Source: JARIHD01 sp964610985 (GTDB taxonomy: Bacteria; Patescibacteriota; Saccharimonadia; Saccharimonadales; UBA4665). Taken from it: a stretch of 5,926 nt of DNA. Location of the stretch: contig CAZSZJ010000045.1 of the NCBI GenBank assembly GCA_964610985.1, positions 1 to 5,926 of the forward strand. Reading direction: 5' to 3'. Every line of letters starts with the position of its first letter. Position 1 is the stretch's first letter. The position numbers were made by a program, and so were the translations under genes. Below are positions 1-4,879 of this stretch, piece after piece. The notes beneath the pieces were generated by a model, which was given only the letters and a program-made list of their open reading frames with translations, had not been told where the DNA came from and ran no database searches.

Positions 1-65
1 TTGCACTTTTAGAGTAACAGAGGCGTGTTTTACTTTTTAGTTTCGAGATTCAGGTAAGATAAAAC

Positions 66-94
66 TTGCATTTAATCAATAAAAATTTCATAAT
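66..94 (+). promoter_or_regulatory. Possible weak promoter in the AT-rich left end
   Basis: TTGCAT (66-71) and CATAAT (89-94) are separated by 17 nt. The -10 matches the sigma70 consensus at five of six bases, but the -35 at only three. The predicted transcription start falls at about 101-102, exactly where the sequence changes from AT-rich to GC-rich and where the ATG of the small open frame lies. The geometry resembles the better promoter at 251-280. A second -10-like hexamer, TAAGAT, lies at 55-60 without a clear -35. AT-rich DNA yields such matches by chance, so this is tentative. Confidence 0.25.
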
Positions 95-101
95 CTACCA
101 G

Positions 102-233
102 ATGAATGCCGGTCCATTCACGCCTGAACATGCCGTTATGCGAGGGGTCGACGTGGAATTTGCCGACATGGAGGCCGAAGCCAAGGCAGTGGCTTCGGCG
201 CAGACGGGCAGTCCGACGCCGCAAAGAGTATAA
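102..233 (+). CDS. Possible small leaderless ORF, 43 aa, unknown (or structured RNA)
   Basis: An ATG at 102 opens a 43-codon frame ending in TAA at 231-233. The predicted peptide is rich in Ala, Val and Glu and has no membrane segment or motif I recognise. There is no Shine-Dalgarno sequence, but a -10-like CATAAT ends 7 nt before the ATG, so a leaderless message is possible. The codon-aligned antisense frame is also open, ending at a stop complementary to 72-74, and reads in part like protein (for example a piece H-V-D-P-S-H-N-G-M-F), but it has no convincing start. The same block holds inverted repeats at 103-120 and 174-199, so a small RNA is an equal alternative. I cannot decide from the sequence. 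Apart from this and the promoters, positions 1-286 show nothing I can support. Confidence 0.25.
   Translation: MNAGPFTPEHAVMRGVDVEFADMEAEAKAVASAQTGSPTPQRV
174..199. repeat. Perfect 9-bp inverted repeat
   Basis: GCCGAAGCC (174-182) and GGCTTCGGC (191-199) are perfect complements around an 8-nt loop, giving a strong GC-rich hairpin on either strand. No T-run follows on the + strand, and the sequence beyond it on the - strand is not T-rich, so it is not a standard Rho-independent terminator. A weaker alternative stem, GGCG (197-200) with CGCC (217-220), overlaps its right arm. It lies inside the possible small ORF at 102-233. Confidence 0.6.
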
Positions 234-250
234 CTTGTTAGCGCCTTAAC

Positions 251-280
251 GTGACATCTGGTCGCCAGGGGTGTTAGAAT
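251..280 (+). promoter_or_regulatory. Sigma70-type extended -10 promoter of the six-gene operon
   Basis: The -35 hexamer GTGACA (251-256, five of six matches) is followed by an 18-nt spacer and the -10 hexamer TAGAAT (275-280, five of six). The -10 is preceded by TG one base away (272-273), giving an extended -10. The predicted start of transcription, about 7 nt downstream, coincides with the A of the ATG at 287. No Shine-Dalgarno sequence fits in the 6 nt between, so the first cistron is probably translated from a leaderless mRNA. Confidence 0.75.
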
Positions 281-286
281 AGTGGC

Positions 287-742
287 ATGAGAGTAGAGGA
301 AGACCCGGAATTTTTAGATGCCCTTGGGCGCATTTTTATAACGCGCACCGATATGCGCAATGTTTTGGATTATCAGCAAAAGTTATTTACCAGCCTGCAA
401 GAACTTTCCAGCAGCCACCGCGCCGTCCACGACCATGTGCGCAAACTCACCGAATCGCATAACCGCAACCAAGGCGATACCACCGAACTCGTCCGCGCCC
501 GCAACCAACTCAATGACTCTTTGCGCGTGCTTGACGATTCGCACCGCCAAACCCAAAACGATATTCGCCGCGCGGTCGAAACCCTCAATTATATGCAACA
601 AGAAATTCGCAAAGTGCCGCAGCTCGAAGACCGCATCGAAAAACTGGAGCGCGAACTTCAAAAACTCTGGCAAGACGACAAACAAGACGACCGCCGAGCC
701 CAGGAACAAGAACAACGTCTACGTAAAATGGAGCGCAAATAG
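287..742 (+). CDS. Coiled-coil protein of unknown function, 151 aa
   Basis: I do not recognise a family. The protein is almost entirely a predicted alpha-helical coiled coil: hydrophobic core positions follow a 3-4-3-4 spacing from about residue 26 to 127 (for example L33, L37, L40, V47, V51, L54, L75, L79, L82, I93, L100, M103, I107, then L113, I117, L120, L124, L127 after a one-residue register slip near P111). Three Ser-His pairs (43-44, 57-58, 85-86) lie 14 and 28 residues apart and put His in core positions. The C-terminus (130-151) is highly charged and probably disordered. There is no signal peptide or membrane segment, so it is probably cytoplasmic. It is the first gene behind the promoter at 251-280 and is probably leaderless. 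Its TAG stop directly abuts the ATG of the exonuclease III gene, which argues for co-expression and perhaps a linked role. A structural or scaffold role is only a guess. Confidence 0.8.
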   Translation: MRVEEDPEFLDALGRIFITRTDMRNVLDYQQKLFTSLQELSSSHRAVHDHVRKLTESHNRNQGDTTELVRARNQLNDSLRVLDDSHRQTQNDIRRAVETLNYMQQEIRKVPQLEDRIEKLERELQKLWQDDKQDDRRAQEQEQRLRKMERK

Positions 743-1546
743 ATGGCCATCAAACTATATTCCTGGAACATCAACGGTATCCGCGCCGTCGTCCGCAAAG
801 AGTTATTCAAACCCTTTATCGACAAAGAGCAGCCCGATATTTTGTGCCTGCAAGAAACCAAAGCCCAGCAAGGCCAAGCCGAAATCGACCTCGCTGGCTA
901 TGAAGAATACTGGAACTCCGCCGAAAAGAAAGGCTATTCAGGAACCGCTATCTTTTCCAAAACCAAGCCGCTGGCCGTCCTGAATGGTTTTCCTGAAGAC
1001 CTGATCAAAAAGTACGACATGACCGGTGATCTGCATGGCGACCCCAACAAAGAAGGCCGTGTCATCGCCGCCGAATACGAACACTTTTACATCGTGACAG
1101 TGTACACACCGAATGCCAAAGATGATCTCAGCCGTATTCCGCTCCGCCAAAAGCACTGGGATCCAGGGTTCCTAGCGTACTGCAAAGAGCTGGAAAAGAA
1201 AAAACCGGTTATCTTTTGCGGCGACCTGAACGTAGCTCACACCGAAGACGACCTGGCCAACCCCAAGCCCAACCGGGGCAAAAAAGGCTTTACCACCGAA
1301 GAGCGCGCCGGTTTTCAGGCATTTCTGGACGCTGGCTATACTGACACGCTTCGTATGTTCAAACAAGGCAACGGTTATTACACCTGGTGGAGTCATTTCG
1401 CCAACTCCCGCGCGCGCAACGTGGGTTGGCGCATCGATTATTTCCTGGTTTCGGAAGGCCTTAAAGACAAGGTCAAAGCTGCCGACATCCACGCCGATGT
1501 CATGGGTTCCGACCACTGCCCAATAAGCATTACATTGGACATATAA
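743..1546 (+). CDS. xth: Exodeoxyribonuclease III / AP endonuclease, Ape1 (ExoA) type
   Basis: This enzyme of the endonuclease/exonuclease/phosphatase fold cuts DNA 5' of abasic sites in base excision repair, and family members also act as 3'-5' exonucleases or 3'-phosphatases. The 267 aa are full length for the compact bacterial form. All active-site motifs are visible: S-W-N-I-N-G (7-12), L-Q-E-T-K with metal ligand E38, G-Y-S-G-T (64-68), V-Y-T-P-N (120-124) with Y121 matching Ape1 Tyr171, G-D-L-N (160-163) with D161 and N163, W-R-I-D-Y (229-233) with D232, and G-S-D-H-C-P (255-260) with the catalytic D257/H258 pair. The motifs fit the Ape1/ExoA branch better than the E. coli XthA branch. 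The ATG is placed directly after the previous stop, with GGAG at 730-733 nine nt upstream as ribosome binding site. It sits 4 nt before a nucleotide-sanitising gene, a sensible repair pairing. Both symbols, xth and exoA, are used for this family. Confidence 0.95.
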   Translation: MAIKLYSWNINGIRAVVRKELFKPFIDKEQPDILCLQETKAQQGQAEIDLAGYEEYWNSAEKKGYSGTAIFSKTKPLAVLNGFPEDLIKKYDMTGDLHGDPNKEGRVIAAEYEHFYIVTVYTPNAKDDLSRIPLRQKHWDPGFLAYCKELEKKKPVIFCGDLNVAHTEDDLANPKPNRGKKGFTTEERAGFQAFLDAGYTDTLRMFKQGNGYYTWWSHFANSRARNVGWRIDYFLVSEGLKDKVKAADIHADVMGSDHCPISITLDI

Positions 1547-1550
1547 GCCT

Positions 1551-2426
1551 ATGAAACGGGTGACGCTCCTTTTTCTAAAGCAGGACGACCGTGTGCTGCT
1601 GGCCATGAAAAAGCGCGGCTTTGGAGCAGGCCTATGGAACGGCGTCGGCGGCAAAATCGCACCCGGCGAAACACCTGAGCAGGCTATTGCCCGCGAGTGC
1701 CAAGAGGAGATTGGCGTCACGCCACATGACATGCATTTGGTCGGCCGACTGCGCTTTTTCATGCCAAACGACCCGCAATTTGAACACGACTGCTTTATAT
1801 ATGTGACCGAAAACTGGCAAGGCGAACCAAAAGAATCCGAAGAAATGCGCCCTCAGTGGTTTTCCAGCGCCAACATTCCGTACAGTCTGATGTGGCCTGC
1901 GGACGGCCTATGGCTGCCACATGTGCTGGCCGGTGAAAAGTTTGCCGGAACTATAAACGCCAGCGAAACAGAGGTCATTACGCACAACATCCGCATTGTC
2001 AGCGACCCGCATGCCGCGGGGGAAAAGCACCATAGTACGACTATGCCGCGCCAGAGCGACATGACCTTTGATGAAATCAATAAAATCATCTGGGACTACA
2101 TGGTCGCCCGTGACTGGCACCACAATCCGCCGCGCGGCTTGGCCACGTCGATAGCCCTGGAGGCCAGTGAGTTACTTGAACATTACCAGTGGACCGATGC
2201 GCCCGTCGGCTCCAAAGAGGAGTTGGCCGAAGAACTAGCCGACATATTCCTTTACGCTTTTCAGTTTGCGCAGGTCAATGACATCGACATCACCGACGCC
2301 ATCCAAAAAAAGCTCAAAAAATCCGGCAAAAAATTCCCAGCCGAAAAATTTAAGGGAAAAAACAGAGAAGACTGGCATAATGCCTGGATCAAAGCCAAAT
2401 TAGACCACAAAAAGAAAGGATTATAA
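1551..2426 (+). CDS. Fused MTH1-type NUDIX hydrolase and MazG-like nucleotide pyrophosphohydrolase
   Basis: This is a two-domain house-cleaning enzyme of 291 aa. Residues 1-150 are a NUDIX domain with a complete Nudix box from G34 to V56 (E40, R48, E49, E52, E53, G55), only with Cys at one aliphatic position. The resemblance is specifically to eukaryotic MTH1 (8-oxo-dGTP diphosphatase): W-N-G-V-G-G-K (29-35), E-M-R-P-Q-W-F (98-104) and M-W-P-A-D (114-118). The Asp matching MTH1 D119 is Ala117, while D118 is kept. Residues 150-170 form a His-containing linker. Residues 171-270 are a MazG-like all-alpha NTP pyrophosphohydrolase domain with the metal-binding pattern E204-x-x-E207 and E228-x-x-D231. 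The tail is Lys-rich. The family removes damaged or non-canonical (d)NTPs by releasing pyrophosphate; the exact substrates here are inference. It starts 4 nt after the exonuclease III gene with no clear Shine-Dalgarno, so translation is probably coupled. A G5A4 run and a small hairpin lie at the domain junction. Confidence 0.88.
   Translation: MKRVTLLFLKQDDRVLLAMKKRGFGAGLWNGVGGKIAPGETPEQAIARECQEEIGVTPHDMHLVGRLRFFMPNDPQFEHDCFIYVTENWQGEPKESEEMRPQWFSSANIPYSLMWPADGLWLPHVLAGEKFAGTINASETEVITHNIRIVSDPHAAGEKHHSTTMPRQSDMTFDEINKIIWDYMVARDWHHNPPRGLATSIALEASELLEHYQWTDAPVGSKEELAEELADIFLYAFQFAQVNDIDITDAIQKKLKKSGKKFPAEKFKGKNREDWHNAWIKAKLDHKKKGL
2031..2045. repeat. Perfect 6-bp inverted repeat at the NUDIX-MazG junction
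   Basis: CATAGT (2031-2036), a 3-nt ACG loop, and ACTATG (2040-2045) form a perfect small hairpin. Its last three bases are an in-frame ATG (Met165) just before the MazG-like domain, and it contains an out-of-frame TAG at 2033-2035. Nine bases upstream of it is the run GGGGGAAAA (2018-2026, ending 4 nt before the repeat). It could be a relic of an ancestral intergenic gap or a recoding element. Confidence 0.5.
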
Positions 2427-2430
2427 CCGT

Positions 2431-3348
2431 ATGAACCCCGATGACTACACGATTACCGAAACTTTCATTGAAGTGGGGGATGGTCACCAGTTGTATGCGC
2501 AGGAATGGGGCAATAAAAAAGCCAAAAGCCCGATTATTTATCTGCACGGCGGCCCTGGCTCAGGCTGCAAGGACCGCGCCAAGCGGCAGTTTAATCCCAG
2601 TCAGCACCGTGTGATCTTTTTTGATCAGCGAGGCTGTGGCCGCAGCTTGCCGTATGGGTCACTTGAGCATAATACTACCGACAAGCTGATAGAAGACATT
2701 AATAAGATCGCCGATCATTTTGGTATCAAAACCTTTGTACTATGCGGTGGATCATGGGGCTCAACGCTGGCTTTAGCTTACGCCATCACACATCCAAAAC
2801 GCGTTGAGGCAATAGTGCTTCGCGGTATATTTACCGCATCAAAATCAGAAATTGATTGGCTAGAACAGGGCCATTTCCGCGAATTCTTCCCTGAGGTCTG
2901 GGAAGCGTATCTGGAAAAAACGCCAAAGAAATACCGCCACGACCCGGGCAGTTACCACATGGAACGCGCCCTAAATGGCGACCTGCAGGCACAGCAAGCC
3001 TCGGCGTTCGCCTATGATAACATGGAGGGAGCCGTGCTGTTTTTGGATGACCGGCCTCGCAGCAATGACCTCGAAGGTTACGACCCGCTCCCCGCACGCA
3101 TTGAAATGCATTACATTAAACACCACTGTTTTATGTCCGACCGCCATATCCTCCGCAATGCTCACAAACTCACCATGCCCGTATGGCTGGTGCAGGGCAG
3201 ATACGACATGATCTGCCCGCCACGCACCTCATATGAACTGCATAAAGAGTTACCAAATAGCCAGCTCATTATGACCATCGCCGGCCATCACGGTAGCGAC
3301 CGGTCTATCGAAGACGTATCCCGGACCATCCTCTTGCAATTCAAATAA
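2431..3348 (+). CDS. pip: Prolyl iminopeptidase-like alpha/beta hydrolase (peptidase S33)
   Basis: Prolyl iminopeptidases are cytoplasmic serine peptidases that remove N-terminal proline from peptides, the last step in using proline-rich peptides. The 305 aa are close to the usual length. Visible motifs are the oxyanion H-G-G-P-G (39-43), D-Q-R-G-C-G-R-S (65-72), the nucleophile elbow G-G-S-W-G-S with S108, the triad Asp in G-R-Y-D-M (D259), and the triad His in A-G-H-H (H286). E199 (N-M-E-G-A) and E225 (A-R-I-E-M-H-Y) match the two acidic residues that bind the substrate's free amino end in the family. The usual Trp-rich stretch before E199 is altered to A-F-A-Y-D-N, so substrate preference may differ. 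There is no signal peptide. AAAGGA (2415-2420) lies 10 nt before the ATG, and the gene starts 4 nt after the MTH1-MazG stop. The recycled amino acid fits a host-dependent lifestyle, which is inference. Confidence 0.88.
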   Translation: MNPDDYTITETFIEVGDGHQLYAQEWGNKKAKSPIIYLHGGPGSGCKDRAKRQFNPSQHRVIFFDQRGCGRSLPYGSLEHNTTDKLIEDINKIADHFGIKTFVLCGGSWGSTLALAYAITHPKRVEAIVLRGIFTASKSEIDWLEQGHFREFFPEVWEAYLEKTPKKYRHDPGSYHMERALNGDLQAQQASAFAYDNMEGAVLFLDDRPRSNDLEGYDPLPARIEMHYIKHHCFMSDRHILRNAHKLTMPVWLVQGRYDMICPPRTSYELHKELPNSQLIMTIAGHHGSDRSIEDVSRTILLQFK

Positions 3349-3383
3349 ACCGAGCAAGAAATATTACATAAAAAAGATTAATT

Positions 3384-3983
3384 ATGCCATATAATAGCTC
3401 CGTAACCAGACCAACCATCGCCGTTTTGTACGGTACGGGTGAAGGTAAACGAATTGGCAAAAAGTTGTGTCGTTTGCTTGAGGAGCACGGCTTTGTCTGC
3501 ACGGACAATGCCGCTCAGGCCGACGCGATCATTGCACATTCAGGAGGAGCTTTGCTAATACCGCCATCTACCGCCGCACGGGCCATTCTTATTGTGGGGC
3601 CAATTACCGGGTTTCGCGGCAGCTTTTTGGGAACCGCGCTACGCAAAGTTCACCAAGACATGCGGGGTGCTGTGCGGGCAAAAACGCTGCCGGCATTTTT
3701 GGGCAAATCGCTTTACAATGCAGGGTACATCATAGGCAAACCAGGGCATCATTTTCGCATGCTGCGCGGACTTTCGTACGGACGTAAATCTTTGCCCCGG
3801 CTGGATGTACCGCGCGTAGCCGTTATTGCGTTCCGGGACGATCCCTGGTCCGGGTTTTTAGCCGAAAACGCGCCACATGACCGCCATTCGTACGCCTTTA
3901 TTCATTACGACAAATCCCACGATGACCTCTGGCAATCGCCCGAAGGTTACGTAACCGTCCTTGAGTATTTATATGCAAAATGA
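3384..3983 (+). CDS. Putative minimal alpha/beta-hydrolase-like protein, 199 aa
   Basis: I do not recognise a named family, but the layout suggests a shortened alpha/beta-hydrolase fold. A first strand T-I-A-V-L-Y-G (11-17) is followed by a helix. A-I-I-A-H-S-G-G-A (48-56) then looks like a nucleophile elbow with S53, although the usual G-x-S-x-G is changed to A-H-S-G-G. A late strand V-A-V-I-A-F (145-150) ends in R-D-D-P-W, where D152 or D153 would be the acid. Y-A-F-I-H-Y-D-K-S-H-D-D-L-W (170-183) ends in H179, the likely catalytic His, before a final helix. Residues 75-135 are basic and Gly-rich. No signal peptide or membrane segment is visible. Starting 35 nt after the peptidase gene with no Shine-Dalgarno, it overlaps the next gene by 11 nt, so the two are probably translationally coupled. 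Substrate unknown; the catalytic assignment is inference. Confidence 0.72.
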   Translation: MPYNSSVTRPTIAVLYGTGEGKRIGKKLCRLLEEHGFVCTDNAAQADAIIAHSGGALLIPPSTAARAILIVGPITGFRGSFLGTALRKVHQDMRGAVRAKTLPAFLGKSLYNAGYIIGKPGHHFRMLRGLSYGRKSLPRLDVPRVAVIAFRDDPWSGFLAENAPHDRHSYAFIHYDKSHDDLWQSPEGYVTVLEYLYAK

Positions 3984-4776
3984 TTATTGGCAAAAGCAAA
4001 AAGCCGGCAAGCCGCTGTTTCCACATTTGCTCTGGAGCCGTCCCGAAAACCGTCAGCAAGCAGGGAAGCTGCTGATCGTCGGCGGCAATCTGCATGGTTT
4101 TGTCGCACCCGCTACGGCGTATAGCGAAACGGTTAAAGCCGGCATTGGCATGAGTCGCGTCCTACTGCCGAGCGCTGTCCAAAAAGTCGTCGGACCTTCC
4201 ATTGAAAACGGGGAATTTGCCGCCAGCACACCCAGCGGCAGCTTTTCGCAGCGTGCGCTCGTAGAACTCCTTGATTGGTGCAGGTGGGCAGACGGCGTCC
4301 TGTTTGCCGGAGACCTAGGCCGCAACTCCGAAACCGCTATAATGGTCGAAAAGTTCCTGACTAAATGCGAGGCACCGACCGTGCTTACCAAAGACGCCAT
4401 AGATTATGTCGTTTCGTTGCCGCATCCAGCGCTACACCGGCCAAACACCACGCTCGTGCTCAGCTTTTCGCAGCTGCAGCGTCTCGGTATCGCAGCTAAA
4501 TTTGAATTGCCGCTAGCATTTAGTATGGATATGGTCCGCTTGACCGAATGGTTGCACCGGTTTACCGAACGCCACGCGCCTCACATTATCGTCAAACACC
4601 TCGATAACATCTTTGTGGCGGTACATGGCGAAGTAAGCAGTACCAAACTCCCCAAAGAAATACCCATCTGGCGAGCCAAAACTGCTGCCTATGCCGTAGT
4701 CTGGTGGCTGCAAAACAACTCCAAACCCTTCGAGGCCCTCACTACCGCTGTCCACGAAATGATCCATTCGTCTTGA
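3973..4776 (+). CDS. Ribokinase-fold NAD(P)H-hydrate dehydratase-like protein, probably catalytically degenerate
   Basis: The 267 aa resemble the C-terminal (NnrD) dehydratase domain of YjeF-type proteins, which use ADP or ATP to repair hydrated NAD(P)H. G-K-L-L-I-V-G-G-N (31-39) followed by a small-residue helix to A-G-I-G-M-S (56-61) matches the family's first Gly-rich motif. G-V-L-F-A-G-D-L-G-R (108-117) matches the conserved 'G-P-G-L-G' strand and loop. The later motifs are lost: the strand ending in 'T-P-H-P-G-E' reads L-V-L-S-F-S-Q (161-167), and the 'G-S-G-D' catalytic and nucleotide-binding motif reads W-R-A-K-T (233-237). No NnrE epimerase domain is present. It may bind nucleotide without catalysis, or do something else. 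I chose the ATG at 3973, overlapping the upstream stop (TGA 3981-3983) by 11 nt; a TTG at 3961 would add four residues. Unusually Trp- and His-rich for this fold. Confidence 0.72.
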   Translation: MQNDYWQKQKAGKPLFPHLLWSRPENRQQAGKLLIVGGNLHGFVAPATAYSETVKAGIGMSRVLLPSAVQKVVGPSIENGEFAASTPSGSFSQRALVELLDWCRWADGVLFAGDLGRNSETAIMVEKFLTKCEAPTVLTKDAIDYVVSLPHPALHRPNTTLVLSFSQLQRLGIAAKFELPLAFSMDMVRLTEWLHRFTERHAPHIIVKHLDNIFVAVHGEVSSTKLPKEIPIWRAKTAAYAVVWWLQNNSKPFEALTTAVHEMIHSS

Positions 4777-4805
4777 GTAACATATAGATCTTTACGAACA
4801 AGATA

Positions 4806-4834
4806 TTAACTTTTATACAGAAGCATGCTAAGAT
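4806..4834 (+). promoter_or_regulatory. Extended -10 promoter of the orphan repeat gene
   Basis: TTAACT (4806-4811) and TAAGAT (4829-4834) are 17 nt apart, each matching consensus at four of six bases, and TG (4826-4827) one base before the -10 makes it an extended -10, as at 251-280. Transcription would start near 4841, giving a leader of about 40 nt to the ATG at 4880. This excludes the in-frame TTG at 4838 as a start. No terminator is evident between 4777 and here, so some read-through from the operon is possible. Confidence 0.6.
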
Positions 4835-4847
4835 CTCTTGTATCATG

Positions 4848-4860
4848 TTCCGAAACGGAA
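4848..4860. promoter_or_regulatory. TTCCG-AAA-CGGAA palindrome in the 5' leader
   Basis: TTCCG (4848-4852) and CGGAA (4856-4860) are perfect complements around AAA. The element lies just after the predicted transcription start and 20 nt before the ATG at 4880. It could be a small operator for a dimeric repressor or a short leader hairpin. Its length (13 nt) makes chance possible. Confidence 0.35.
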
Positions 4861-4869
4861 TAGTAACAT

Positions 4870-4873
4870 AAGG
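4870..4873 (+). promoter_or_regulatory. Ribosome binding site AAGG setting the start at 4880
   Basis: AAGG lies 6 nt before the ATG at 4880, good spacing for a Shine-Dalgarno sequence. The in-frame TTG at 4838 has no such site and lies upstream of the predicted transcription start, so 4880 is the preferred start. Confidence 0.65.
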
Positions 4874-4879
4874 TTTGTC

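Noticed and set aside
360..983. Long open frame overlapping the coiled-coil and exonuclease III genes in another + frame
   Set aside because: Its product is a low-complexity Lys/Ser/Asn-rich sequence, it crosses two clearly real genes, and it has no start signal. It is a shadow of the coding frames.
3390..3395. Perfect TATAAT hexamer just inside the alpha/beta-hydrolase-like gene
   Set aside because: There is no -35 at a proper distance, and a start near 3402 would cut off the first beta strand with no good start codon behind it. It encodes Tyr-Asn in the coding frame and is probably chance.
3945..3956. 12-nt perfect palindrome GGTTACGTAACC near the end of the hydrolase-like gene
   Set aside because: It lies within coding sequence (Gly-Tyr-Val-Thr) before an overlapping gene start; there is no loop for a hairpin and no other sign of an operator.
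4337..4344. Another TATAAT inside the NAD(P)HX-dehydratase-like gene
   Set aside because: It lies mid-gene in the sense direction with no downstream start or -35; the coding frame explains it.
4838..4879. In-frame N-terminal extension of the orphan protein from a TTG at 4838
   Set aside because: The TTG lies upstream of the predicted transcription start (about 4841) and has no ribosome binding site, while the ATG at 4880 has AAGG at 6 nt.
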